A stretch of 59,776 bases of DNA, taken from Saprospiraceae bacterium (GTDB lineage: Bacteria; Bacteroidota; Bacteroidia; Chitinophagales; Saprospiraceae). The stretch covers positions 1-59,776 of the forward strand of contig JANWXM010000023.1 of NCBI GenBank assembly GCA_025055285.1, written 5' to 3'. The notes beneath the pieces were generated by a model, which did not search any database, was not told the origin of the DNA, and saw only the letters and a program-made list of their open reading frames with translations. This document shows positions 17,574 through 26,324 of this stretch, piece by piece. The first letter of the stretch is position 1, and each line of letters starts with the position of its first letter. The position numbers were made by a program, and so were the translations under genes.

Positions 17574-20500
17574 TTATGGACGCTGCACGATGAATTTGCG
17601 CGTCTGAATGCTGTTTTCGGAGCGCAATTCGAGTTGATATATCCCTGAAGGCAGATTGCCAACGTCAATGCGCTGGGCAAATGGGCCAGCAGGCAAATTA
17701 CCGAGATCGCCCTCATATAACAGGCGCCCTGTTAGGTCGCGTATGGCATAGCGCAGCGGCGTAGGTTCGCTTAATTCAAGGCGCATCCACGTTTCATGTA
17801 CAGCTGGATTCGGTGCCAGTTGTAGCGAAACTAGGCGTTCGCCGAGCTCGTTGGTACGTACGAATACAGGTAGCGGGAATGTCGTGCCATTAGCCAGCGC
17901 CACCCAAACTTCAAAACCTGGCGTACCGTTAAGGAAACCAGAGGCAAATACCACACCTGCTTGAGCGCCCAACGTAGAAAGGTCTGCTCGATACGACTGT
18001 ATGATGGTCGTATTATCATTGGCTGGCGTCAGTTGAACAATGAAGTTCGTTGCTGGCGCTGTAATGTAACTGGAGAATTCGCCGAAGGCAATGTTGTCGA
18101 AAACTATCGGGCCTCCCGCCACTTGAACGTCAACAGCCGGAGCATTAGGTGAGCCATGGAATAGCGCCAAGTCCACCGTTGTCGAACTAGCCGAACGACG
18201 ACGACCATTCTCATTAATATACAGTTGGAATGGTCGAGTTGGGCTACCCACCACACCTGCGGCCATTATGACATAATCTTTACCAGTTTCCAAGCGAGGG
18301 ATTGACAGCGAATAGATGGCTTGACCAACTGAGGTGCTGTTGGCCGGTGCCACAGAAAGAGTGATTGGCTCACGCGCCACTAAGAAAACGAAAGGCGTGG
18401 CTTTGCGGAAAGCGAAATCATCTATAAAGCGATCGTCATTCACATATACATCCACCGTTGGAGTAGGCGAGTTATGAATAACTTGAGCGCGTGCTAGCGG
18501 CACTAAACCAACAACGAAACCATTGGGCAACACTACTACTAAGTCAATCTCCGGATTGCCGCTAAGTAGGCCCGTAGCCATTACCAGACCTGCAAGACCC
18601 TGAGCACCAGCCAAGTCAACTCCCCAAGTACCTACCACTGTCAAGGCGTTACCCGCCGGCGTCACGTCTACGATGAACAAACCAGTGTCGAGCGAAAGAT
18701 ACGGCGTAAACTGACCAAAGGCAAGGTTTGACACTACTGGAGAGCCATTCAACGCCGATCGCACGTCTACTGCCGGAGCATCGGGCGAGCCATGCAAAAT
18801 AGAAAACTCAACCTTGTCTGGATTAACAGCGCGCTCTCTTGCACCATCCTTAACCAGCAGAGAAAACGTAGCGCCTACGCCGTTAGCTACTAAGTAGTAA
18901 GTCTTACCATTTTCAAACGAAACCGTAGTAGTATAGAAGGCATCCGTAGCCGAAGAGCTATTGGCTGGCGCCACTGCTATCTGGAACGGAACTCCAGCGG
19001 GTACATAATCAAACGGTGTAGATTGCAAGTATTCAAAGTCATCAATTACCAAATCACCATTGACGTAGATGTCTACCGTTGACGCTGGTGAATTATGAAT
19101 AAGTTGCACGCGTGCTACTGGTGATAGCGGCAGTTCGACTACCTGACCATCAGGTAAAGCCGCAAATAGGCCGAAACTCGGCGTGCCATTTAGAAAGCCA
19201 CTAGCGAAAACTCGAATACCTAAACCACTAGCTATGCCCAAATTAGCTAGATACGTTGCCACGATCTGATTCGATCCAGTGGGCTTTATATCTATATAAT
19301 ACCCATCAAAAGCAGGAATGTCTATGTAATCTGTAAAGGCACCATAAGGCAGATTAATTACCAACGGGCCGAAAAAGCGTTCAAATACGTCTACCGCCGG
19401 AGCATCGGGAGACCCATGTAGAATGCTCAGGGCAACTTCACCAGGCGCAGCAGAATCGCGAGCACTAGGATCAATTACTAATGTGAAGGGCCGTGTCGAA
19501 CTGCCCACAATGCCTTGTGCAATTACTGCCAACTTACCACCGATAGGCAAGTTAACGGTCTGCGTAAAGATAGCATCGGCTACCGAAGTGCTACCTGCAG
19601 GTGCAATGCCGATGGTAAAGTCTCGGTCAGCGGGCAATGACACAAAGGGAGTTGCCGTTCGGAAGGCAAAGTCTTTGATCAACAGTGTATTGCCAGCATA
19701 CACATCCACCGTCGGGCTGGGCGAGTTGTGAATGACCTGCACACGCGCCGTGGGCGTCAAGGGCAACTCAACCACCGTCCCGTTGGGCAACGCAGCAAAC
19801 AGGCCAAACGCCGGATTCCCGCCCAACAGCCCACTCGCAAACACATACGCCGCACCACCGGCCAAACCGCTCAAATCAGCCCGAAACGAAGCCACCACAT
19901 CCGGATCGCCCGCAACGCGAACCGCAAAATCATACTTCGCCGGCGGCAGGCTTAAGTAGGGCGTAAAGGCACCATAGGGCAAATTGGTGATGACATTGGC
20001 GGCCACAAAAGTGGCATCCACGTCCACCGCCGGCGCGTTGGGCGAACCGTGCAGCACAGCGATGTCCACGCTGCCCGGATCGGCCGACGCCTCCCGACCA
20101 CCGTCATTGACAATGAGCGTGAACGGCGTCGCCGGATTGCCCACAATCCCTGAAGCCGTCACAATGTACGTCTTGCCCTCCTCCAAATTCACCGTGAACT
20201 TGGCTATCGCATCGTTCGCCGACGTGCTGTTGGGCAGCGCTACGCCAAGCGTAATGTCGCGATCCGCAGGGAAGCCAACAAAAGGTGTTGCCTGGCGGAA
20301 AGCAAAATCATCCAAAATGAGCGCATTGTCAGCATATACATCTACAGTGGGATCGGGTGAATTGTGAATCACTTGAATGCGTGCTGTGGGCGTCAGGGGC
20401 AACTCAACTACCGTCCCGTTGGGCAACGCAGCAAACAACCCAAAAGCAGGATCTCCACCGAACAGACCGCTAGCAAACACACAAGCTGCGTTGCCGCCCA

Positions 20501-21722
20501 AACCGCTAAGGTCAGCGCGGAAAGAGGCAATTACATTCGGGTCTCCTGCTACGCGAATGGCAAAATCATATTTCGCTGGCGGCAAGCTCAAATAGGGAGT
20601 AAATTCTGTATAGGGCAAGTTGGTGATTACTTCATCTGCTACAAAAACTGCATCCACATCCACGTCGGGTGCGTTAGGCGAACCATGGAGAACAGCGATA
20701 TCTACTACGGTGCTAGTATCCGACTTTTCTTTTGCCTCATCATTAATGAGGAGAGTAAAGGGAGTAATCAAGTCGCCTAAAATCCCCGACGCTGCCACAA
20801 TATATGTCTTGCCATTTTCAAAGCTTGCCGTGAAAGTTACAAGCGTATCGCTCACCGAGGTACTATTCTCTGGAGCAATACCCAATTTGATGTCCACTCC
20901 AGCAGGGACGAAAATAAACGGCGTTGCTGTTTGGAATTTAAAGTTGTCGATCAACAAATTACCATTCGCATAGATATCGACCGTTGGTGCGATAGCGTTA
21001 TGAATGACCTGTACCCGAGCCACAGGTGAAGCAGGCAATTCCACTACTGCACCGCTGGCTGTGACTGCGTACAAGCCAAAAGCAGGCGAGCCTCCCAACA
21101 AACCACTAGCTATGACACGAATGGCCTGACCCCCAAGGGCCGTCAAATCAGCGAGATATGTCTGTACGATGACATTACTGCCGGCAGGCTTGATGTCCAA
21201 GTAATAAATACCGGGGTCGAGGGAGAGGTATGGCGTGAAACTGCCGTAGGCTAAATTAGCTACGACCCTACCTCTCGTGCGAACGACAACATCTACAGGC
21301 GGAGCATTTGGAGAGCCGTGTAAAACATTCACGTCTACCTTACTAGGAGTGCTGGCAGCTTCTCTGGCCTTGTCGTCTACGATAAGCGTAAAGGGCGTAG
21401 TAGGGTTTCCCACGATACCAGAAGCTGTGATAGCGTAAGTCTTACCTGATTCCAAAGTTAAGTTAAACGTCGCAATAGCATCGGCTGCCGATGTACTTGC
21501 CTCTGGTGCTACAGCAATTTGAAGCGGAAAACCGGCAGGTAAGGTGAGAAAACTCGTAGCTGAGCGGAACGCGAAGTTGTCTAGAGCCTTCACTCCGTTG
21601 ATGTACACGTCAACAGTCGGGTCGGGAGCATTGTGAATAACCTGCACACGAGCAGTCTGAGCTAGTGCAGTACTTGTCCACAACGATAAAGCAAGTAGTA
21701 GTAGATTGAAAGCTAGTCTCAT
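17574..21722 (-). CDS. Giant DUF4397 repeat protein with T9SS sorting domain
   Basis: 1382 residues. A signal peptide (1-21, ends TALAQ) is followed by six tandem units of about 208-213 residues. Each unit holds two DUF4397-like beta domains: the first opens with a VQVIHNSP..TVDVY motif and the second with a LHGSPNAPAVDV motif. The last 80 or so residues are a C-terminal T9SS sorting domain (LQLAPNP...GIYQLELRS...KFIVQRP). The protein should therefore be exported by the type IX system and anchored or released at the surface, probably as a structural or adhesive fibre. Units two and three are nearly identical over long stretches, and the third has unusually GC-rich codons. The gene stands alone with a strong terminator. 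Confidence 0.92.
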   Translation of the reverse strand: MRLAFNLLLLALSLWTSTALAQTARVQVIHNAPDPTVDVYINGVKALDNFAFRSATSFLTLPAGFPLQIAVAPEASTSAADAIATFNLTLESGKTYAITASGIVGNPTTPFTLIVDDKAREAASTPSKVDVNVLHGSPNAPPVDVVVRTRGRVVANLAYGSFTPYLSLDPGIYYLDIKPAGSNVIVQTYLADLTALGGQAIRVIASGLLGGSPAFGLYAVTASGAVVELPASPVARVQVIHNAIAPTVDIYANGNLLIDNFKFQTATPFIFVPAGVDIKLGIAPENSTSVSDTLVTFTASFENGKTYIVAASGILGDLITPFTLLINDEAKEKSDTSTVVDIAVLHGSPNAPDVDVDAVFVADEVITNLPYTEFTPYLSLPPAKYDFAIRVAGDPNVIASFRADLSGLGGNAACVFASGLFGGDPAFGLFAALPNGTVVELPLTPTARIQVIHNSPDPTVDVYADNALILDDFAFRQATPFVGFPADRDITLGVALPNSTSANDAIAKFTVNLEEGKTYIVTASGIVGNPATPFTLIVNDGGREASADPGSVDIAVLHGSPNAPAVDVDATFVAANVITNLPYGAFTPYLSLPPAKYDFAVRVAGDPDVVASFRADLSGLAGGAAYVFASGLLGGNPAFGLFAALPNGTVVELPLTPTARVQVIHNSPSPTVDVYAGNTLLIKDFAFRTATPFVSLPADRDFTIGIAPAGSTSVADAIFTQTVNLPIGGKLAVIAQGIVGSSTRPFTLVIDPSARDSAAPGEVALSILHGSPDAPAVDVFERFFGPLVINLPYGAFTDYIDIPAFDGYYIDIKPTGSNQIVATYLANLGIASGLGIRVFASGFLNGTPSFGLFAALPDGQVVELPLSPVARVQLIHNSPASTVDIYVNGDLVIDDFEYLQSTPFDYVPAGVPFQIAVAPANSSSATDAFYTTTVSFENGKTYYLVANGVGATFSLLVKDGARERAVNPDKVEFSILHGSPDAPAVDVRSALNGSPVVSNLAFGQFTPYLSLDTGLFIVDVTPAGNALTVVGTWGVDLAGAQGLAGLVMATGLLSGNPEIDLVVVLPNGFVVGLVPLARAQVIHNSPTPTVDVYVNDDRFIDDFAFRKATPFVFLVAREPITLSVAPANSTSVGQAIYSLSIPRLETGKDYVIMAAGVVGSPTRPFQLYINENGRRRSASSTTVDLALFHGSPNAPAVDVQVAGGPIVFDNIAFGEFSSYITAPATNFIVQLTPANDNTTIIQSYRADLSTLGAQAGVVFASGFLNGTPGFEVWVALANGTTFPLPVFVRTNELGERLVSLQLAPNPAVHETWMRLELSEPTPLRYAIRDLTGRLLYEGDLGNLPAGPFAQRIDVGNLPSGIYQLELRSENSIQTRKFIVQRP
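17870..21660 (-). repeat. Six tandem coding repeats of about 630 bases (DUF4397 pairs)
   Basis: The sequence encoding the IHN motif that opens each unit recurs near 18475, 19095, 19725, 20362, 20998 and 21631, a spacing of 620-640 bases. Protein conservation is high between all units. At DNA level the strongest similarity is between the stretches starting near 19740 and 20380. The repeats are an internal feature of one gene. Confidence 0.88.
19720..20290. other. GC-rich patch inside the repeat gene
   Basis: Counting by hand, 60-base lines here reach about 65-72% G+C (lines at 19741, 19801, 20041), while the equivalent part of a neighbouring unit (line 20701) is near 40%. The protein sequence stays typical of the repeat, so codon choice rather than content has changed. 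It suggests a recently exchanged or imported unit. Confidence 0.7.
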
Positions 21723-22003
21723 GACACAAAAAAGATTTGGTTTAGAATTAAAAAAATGGAAAAGCGCGCTTTCTCCCTTTCTACCAAGTTGTTTGACTAA
21801 AGTTGCCCATAAAACAGCAAGTGTTTAGTAAAGTTGAAAAAAGAAAGGCAATTGTGTAGACAAAAAACGCTTTTTGCTAATTTTAGTCAAAAAAAGAAGA
21901 GCACGCCTAAAAGGCAAGAAAAGCGTTTGTGCGATAGGTAGATACTTTTTGCCTTTGCGCAGGAATTCGCAAGAGAGCAACGCGTTCAGCTCAGAGAAGG
22001 GGC

Positions 22004-23338
22004 TTACCCTCTTAAACAACTATTAAAAACAATTCGCCAATCCTTCCAGAAATAATCGTTCCACGACGAGTTGTGCCACAATAAGACCAGCTCACCACCA
22101 TACAATCGGATGGTTTTCCACAGAGCCTCTATCCGCGCGATCGCTTCTTCTGGTGTATAACCTTGATAAAGAGCTAAAGTGACGTCCATCGCAACGAGAG
22201 GCTTTTCACGCAAAGGCAGCATCTGACGTGTGAGAAAATTGAACACAGGGAAATCGCAACAAATGCCGCAGCGAAAACCCTCTGCCTCAGGGTAACCTAG
22301 AGTGCTATCCCACTCCATTCCAGCATCAGCCCAGCGCTGCCACGTTTCAGGCGCAGAAAAACATAGATAATGTTGGCGGCCTGTGGTTACAGGCAAGGGC
22401 GAAGCTTGGCGGAGGCTAGTGAGTTCCTGGTCAAAAGAGGCGACGTCTTCATGAGCCTGACGGGAGGGATGAAAGCCGATTACGTGTCCACGTTCAGCAA
22501 TGCGTGTTAACAAGCGGCGCAAGAAAGGATGGTTGAGTGAATAGTAAGTTTCAAAGCCCTTCGGCCCCTTGCCGAAAAAATTAAAATGCCATACAAGATT
22601 TCTTCGTTCTGCTTGTTCCATCCATGCATCGAAAACATCGAAAGGGTCCTGAGAGTGAAAGAATCCGTGGCGAAGCCACCAGAGAGCCTCTTGCGGGTTT
22701 TTTCGTTTCCACAAGCTGCCGCCCAGCGTGCGGAAGCGGTCACCAATAGACCACCACAGGCGCGGATGATCCACATCACACGACAAATGTAAGCGGGCCG
22801 AGAAAGAGCGCTTGGGCAAAGGATAGCCCAACAGATTTAAACATTGTGCTAAAAAACTTGCATACTCATTGACTACCGGCCGATGCAAAAAACCCCAGCG
22901 ATGCGCCAGCGATGCATGGGCTGGAAATCGCCCGTATGCATCGCGCACTGGAGAAACCTTCTCCTCCCATCGGCTCAGCATGAAAAACGTTGATGCGAAG
23001 ATGTCTAATCCACAACACCAGCCTTCTGCCGTTTTAGTGAAGGTAGGTTGCCCATACAAAACTACCACACTATTAGGCTCTTTGAACGGCAACTCGCTTA
23101 GGCTGCTAATGCGAGTGGGCAGCCATTTGGAGCTGCAGTAATGCTCTCCGGTTGGTATACGCCCCCAAAAATTGTCGCTAAACGTTACCGTTCGCCCATT
23201 CGGCAGAACAACGCGATAGCCGTCTACCTCTGACGAAAATTGCAACCGCCACGAAACACCTAGCAGCTCGCCTAGCAAAACCGTGCAACTGTATTCTTTT
23301 TCTGCTTCGAAACCTGGCCGCGTATAGATGGTTAACAC
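22004..23338 (-). CDS. Polysaccharide deacetylase-like protein (DUF7033 type N-terminus)
   Basis: 444 residues without a signal peptide. The N-terminal 130 residues match the domain that precedes NodB-like deacetylases in Bacteroidota (DIFASTFFMLSRWEEK is the recognisable end). The C-terminal half carries a NodB-like fold: LHLSCDVDHPRLWWS (metal-binding Asp motif), HVIGFHPSRQAHED (His motif) and LLWHNSSWND near the end. Members probably deacetylate an intermediate in surface polysaccharide synthesis, or are degenerate relatives acting in the cytoplasm. The substrate cannot be read from the neighbours. Confidence 0.85.
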   Translation of the reverse strand: MLTIYTRPGFEAEKEYSCTVLLGELLGVSWRLQFSSEVDGYRVVLPNGRTVTFSDNFWGRIPTGEHYCSSKWLPTRISSLSELPFKEPNSVVVLYGQPTFTKTAEGWCCGLDIFASTFFMLSRWEEKVSPVRDAYGRFPAHASLAHRWGFLHRPVVNEYASFLAQCLNLLGYPLPKRSFSARLHLSCDVDHPRLWWSIGDRFRTLGGSLWKRKNPQEALWWLRHGFFHSQDPFDVFDAWMEQAERRNLVWHFNFFGKGPKGFETYYSLNHPFLRRLLTRIAERGHVIGFHPSRQAHEDVASFDQELTSLRQASPLPVTTGRQHYLCFSAPETWQRWADAGMEWDSTLGYPEAEGFRCGICCDFPVFNFLTRQMLPLREKPLVAMDVTLALYQGYTPEEAIARIEALWKTIRLYGGELVLLWHNSSWNDYFWKDWRIVFNSCLRG

Positions 23339-23459
23339 GAGAGCAAAAGTTCAGGTAGAATATCTAAAATTTCCCTCCCTTCTTTGCAACCTTTGCAAAA
23401 GTTTTTTAAAAGATACGTTAAATCTGTTGAATAGAGAAAATTCATTTGGCTCGTTCACT

Positions 23460-23467
23460 TACCTTTG
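23460..23467 (+). promoter_or_regulatory. -7 promoter element (TACCTTTG)
   Basis: Exact match to TAnnTTTG, 90 bases upstream of the EGF-like lipoprotein start, in an AT-rich region. A -33 TTTG at the usual spacing is not obvious. Confidence 0.55.
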
Positions 23468-23556
23468 CGGCATCATCTCTTCGAAAGTTGTAAAGATTCG
23501 ACGCTACCGTCAACTGCTTTGCCAAAAAATTATTCCTTCACAAAAATGCTCAACCG

Positions 23557-24045
23557 ATGAACAAAAATCGCTTTTATTTGCTAGTTCTTCTTGGTGTGTT
23601 GCTTGCTTTTGCTCCCTCCTGCAATACCGATCCATGTAAAGACGTCAACTGTAGCAACAACGGCACTTGCCTAGATGGGGAATGCGTGTGCGATACGGGC
23701 TATGAAGGCAAATCTTGTGAAACGGAGTGGGCGGTTAAGTTTGAAGGCTCTTATCTGGGGTTTGACAAGTGCGGTAACACGACTTACAATTTGAGTAAGC
23801 CCGCCGTTATTTCTAAGCGTAGTGCTACAGTAGTGCGAATTACGAATTTTGGTGGCTTCGATTCTTTCATTGATGCGCAGGTAACCAAAAGCAACGAGCT
23901 GAGCTTTAGCAATTATGAAGACCCTGCCAGACGCCGCTTTACTGGTTCCGCAACCATTAGCGGGAAAAAGCTGTCGGGTAGCTACACGGTAAGGTTCTCC
24001 GACGGCTCTACTGAGTCCTGTACCTTTGAATATACGAAACAGTAA
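23557..24045 (+). CDS. Lipoprotein with one EGF-like domain
   Basis: 162 residues. The lipobox (LAFAPSC, Cys at 22) is followed at once by one EGF-like motif with six Cys (CKDVNCSNNGTCLDGECVC, then CETEW), residues about 27-55. The remaining 100 residues form a small beta domain (GSYLGFDKCGNTTYNLSKP...SATISGKKLSGSYTV) like those of lipocalin-like lipoproteins. It is a single gene with its own promoter and terminator. EGF-like modules in bacteria are uncommon but known in Bacteroidota lipoproteins; a role in protein or calcium binding is only a guess. Confidence 0.85.
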   Translation: MNKNRFYLLVLLGVLLAFAPSCNTDPCKDVNCSNNGTCLDGECVCDTGYEGKSCETEWAVKFEGSYLGFDKCGNTTYNLSKPAVISKRSATVVRITNFGGFDSFIDAQVTKSNELSFSNYEDPARRRFTGSATISGKKLSGSYTVRFSDGSTESCTFEYTKQ

Positions 24046-24147
24046 AGGCATTCGCAATGCCCGCGTGTTTTCTTTAAAAGTTTTCTTATTTGCGAAGTGA
24101 ACATGAGGGAGGCGGCATAAGCGTTACTAATAACTTAGATGTAAAAA

Positions 24148-24183
24148 CAAAAGGCAGCCCACATACGGGTTGCCTTTTGTTTA
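24148..24183 (+). terminator. Rho-independent terminator
   Basis: Hairpin CAAAAGGCAGCCC/GGGTTGCCTTTTG (24148-24179) with a 6-base loop and flanking A and T runs. It ends the EGF-like lipoprotein transcript and sits directly before the next promoter. Confidence 0.85.
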
Positions 24184-24189
24184 CTTTTG
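24182..24189 (+). promoter_or_regulatory. -7 promoter element (TACTTTTG)
   Basis: Exact TAnnTTTG match starting 2 bases after the terminator stem and 29 bases before the ATG at 24218, so the leader is very short. Confidence 0.6.
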
Positions 24190-24217
24190 CGCAGCAAAGT
24201 TTTAGTGCAATAAACAT

Positions 24218-24817
24218 ATGTACACTATTAATGTATACTTGCGGTTTGCGCTCATCGCAGGAGGCGTGCTCGGCGGAATCGTGTTATGGCTTGTCTACGG
24301 CTTCTGGTACGGTTTTCCCTTTCTTCTAGTGGGTTTATTCCTTCTGGTAGGTTATTTGCTATTGGGTACGTTAGTATCTACTTCGATCTTACTGAGTCAA
24401 GCTCGCTTTGAAGAGGCAGAAAAACGTCTGAAACTCACTTTTTTTCCAAATCTATTATTGATGGGATATAAAGGTGTCTACTACATGACCAAAGGTATCT
24501 TAGCTGTGCAGAAGAAAGATCTTCCCACAGGGGAGAAATGGCTTCGCACTGCTCTTGAAGTAGGATTACCTTCCGATAACGAACGCGGAGCCGTGTTGCT
24601 GCAATTGGCAATGATAGCAGGCTCTAAAAACAACCGCCAAGCTGCCCAAGCTTATCTCAACGATTTAAAAAAGTTGAACATCACCGAACCGATGCTAAAG
24701 GAGCAAATAAAAGGAATTGAAAAACAATTGAAACAGATGAGCCAGGCATTCAACCCAAGTATGATAGGTTTTCTGCAGCGCGGTGGCAACAAGCGCCGGA
24801 TGCCGAGAATTCGTTAA
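24218..24817 (+). CDS. Two-helix membrane protein with TPR-like tail
   Basis: 199 residues. Two adjacent membrane helices (about 8-28 and 32-56) are followed by a soluble helical section with tetratricopeptide-like pattern (ILLSQARFEEAEKRLKL, KGILAVQKKDLPTGEKWLRTALEVG, LQLAMIAGSKNNRQAAQAYLND) and a basic C-terminal end. No enzyme motif. It precedes the transhydrogenase operon by 69 bases but its link with it is unclear. Likely a scaffold-type protein on the cytoplasmic side of the inner membrane. Confidence 0.7.
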   Translation: MYTINVYLRFALIAGGVLGGIVLWLVYGFWYGFPFLLVGLFLLVGYLLLGTLVSTSILLSQARFEEAEKRLKLTFFPNLLLMGYKGVYYMTKGILAVQKKDLPTGEKWLRTALEVGLPSDNERGAVLLQLAMIAGSKNNRQAAQAYLNDLKKLNITEPMLKEQIKGIEKQLKQMSQAFNPSMIGFLQRGGNKRRMPRIR

Positions 24818-24886
24818 ATCGATTCGAAGTTTAAGTCGGCTCTGAGAGACTTCACCTATTGACCATTAACTCAGCCTCTTCCTATT

Positions 24887-26002
24887 ATGCAAATCGGAGT
24901 ACCTCGTGAAACCCATTTCTGCGAAACACGCGCGCCAATCATCCCGAGCGATGTGGGGCGTCTCGTTAAGTTGGGCGCTACCGTTGTTGTAGAATCAGGT
25001 ATAGGAGCTCGTCTGCATTTGAGCGATACTGATTACGAGAAAGCAGGTGCAGTCGTAACTTCTAATCGAAGAGAGCTCCTTTCCAGCAGCGACATCATTT
25101 TGCGCTTGCGCAAGCCCGACCTCAGTGAAGTAACTTTGCTTAAGCCCGGTTGTTTGCACGTGAGCTACTTGGATCCCTTTCACGAAAGGGCTCTAATAAC
25201 TGCTCTAGCGGAGCAAGGTGTGAGCGCGGTGGCTATGGAGTTTATTCCGCGCACGACGCGGGCTCAGAAAATGGATGCGCTCAGCTCCCAAGCTAGTTTA
25301 GCAGGCTACGCCGCTGTCATTTTGGCTGCAGAACGCACCAACCGGGTATTCCCTATGATGACTACTCCGGCAGGCACAATCAATCCCGCTCGTGTATTCG
25401 TCATTGGAGCAGGTGTAGCAGGACTTCAGGCCATTGCTACTGCAAAGCGCCTCGGCGCTCGGGTAGACGCTTTTGATACGCGACCTGTCGTAGCAGAGCA
25501 GGTGCGCTCTCTCGGCGCCCGATTCGTTGAAGTAGACCTAGGCGAGACAGGTCAAACCAAAGAAGGTTACGCTCAGGCCCTTACAGAAGAGCAGCTCCGC
25601 ATACAGCGCGAAGCGATGGCTCGTCAATGTGCCATTAGCGACATCGTTATAACCACTGCTCAAGTTTTCGGCAAAAAGGCGCCCATCATCATCACGCGTG
25701 AAATGATCGCAGGGATGCGACCGGGAAGCATCATTGTAGATCTAGCCATTGAAACCGGTGGAAATACAGAGGGTGCTCAATTAGGTCAAGAAGTTGAAAT
25801 CAATGGTGTACGCATCATTGCTTTGGAAAATATGCCTGGACGTGTAGCCGCCGCCGCTAGTCAGATGTATTCAGCCAACCTATATAACTTCGTAGACGAA
25901 TTTTGGGACAGGGAAAATAAGCGCATCGCCCTCAATTTGGAAGACGACATCCTTCAAGCGTGTCTCGTTACTCACGACGGGAAAGTACGCCGTGACTTTT
26001 AA
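24887..26002 (+). CDS. pntAA: NAD(P) transhydrogenase alpha subunit, part 1
   Basis: 371 residues. This is the soluble NAD(H)-binding domain I of proton-translocating transhydrogenase, which couples hydride transfer from NADH to NADP+ to proton flow. MQIGVPRETHFCETRAP is the family start, and the NAD-binding Rossmann motif is VFVIGAGVAGLQAIATAKRLGA (near 167-188) followed by FDTRPVVAEQVRSLGA. The mobile loop region is present. The alpha subunit is split into two genes, as in many bacteria, with membrane part pntAB 20 bases downstream. It supplies NADPH, complementing icd in this window. Confidence 0.95.
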   Translation: MQIGVPRETHFCETRAPIIPSDVGRLVKLGATVVVESGIGARLHLSDTDYEKAGAVVTSNRRELLSSSDIILRLRKPDLSEVTLLKPGCLHVSYLDPFHERALITALAEQGVSAVAMEFIPRTTRAQKMDALSSQASLAGYAAVILAAERTNRVFPMMTTPAGTINPARVFVIGAGVAGLQAIATAKRLGARVDAFDTRPVVAEQVRSLGARFVEVDLGETGQTKEGYAQALTEEQLRIQREAMARQCAISDIVITTAQVFGKKAPIIITREMIAGMRPGSIIVDLAIETGGNTEGAQLGQEVEINGVRIIALENMPGRVAAAASQMYSANLYNFVDEFWDRENKRIALNLEDDILQACLVTHDGKVRRDF

Positions 26003-26022
26003 GAAAGTAAGGCTTAATTTTA

Positions 26023-26322
26023 ATGTTTTCGCCCATGGAGATACTTATCTTTTTACTATTCATCTTAGTGTTAGCTATTTTTTTGGGTTTTGAGGTTATA
26101 TCGAAAGTGCCTTCTTTGCTTCATACACCGCTCATGTCTGGCTCTAATGCCATTTCTGGAATAACTATAGTGGGTGCGCTTGTCGCTGCAGGCCTGGGCG
26201 AAGGAGAAGAAGCTGCTGCGCTCATTGGTGGAGTAGCCGTAGCCTTTGCAACCATTAATGTTGTGGGAGGCTATTTAGTTACTGACCGTATGCTCAACAT
26301 GTTTAAGAAAAAGGATAAGTAA
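26023..26322 (+). CDS. pntAB: NAD(P) transhydrogenase alpha subunit, part 2
   Basis: 99 residues with three membrane helices (about 6-25, 42-62 and 64-86), the N-terminal part of transmembrane domain II. The conserved start GFEVISKVPSLLHTPLMSGSNAISGI is diagnostic. A short basic cytoplasmic tail ends the protein. It is located between pntAA and pntB and starts 20 bases after pntAA; an alternative ATG lies five codons on (MEILIF). Confidence 0.95.
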   Translation: MFSPMEILIFLLFILVLAIFLGFEVISKVPSLLHTPLMSGSNAISGITIVGALVAAGLGEGEEAAALIGGVAVAFATINVVGGYLVTDRMLNMFKKKDK

Positions 26323-26324
26323 CC

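Noticed and set aside
19423-20973. Plus-strand ORFs of 70-138 codons opposite the repeat gene
   Set aside because: They recur with each repeat unit as mirror frames of the real minus-strand gene and have no start context or motif.
17574-21722. CRISPR or non-coding tandem repeat
   Set aside because: The regular repeats are 620-640 bases long and lie within one open reading frame with conserved protein pattern.
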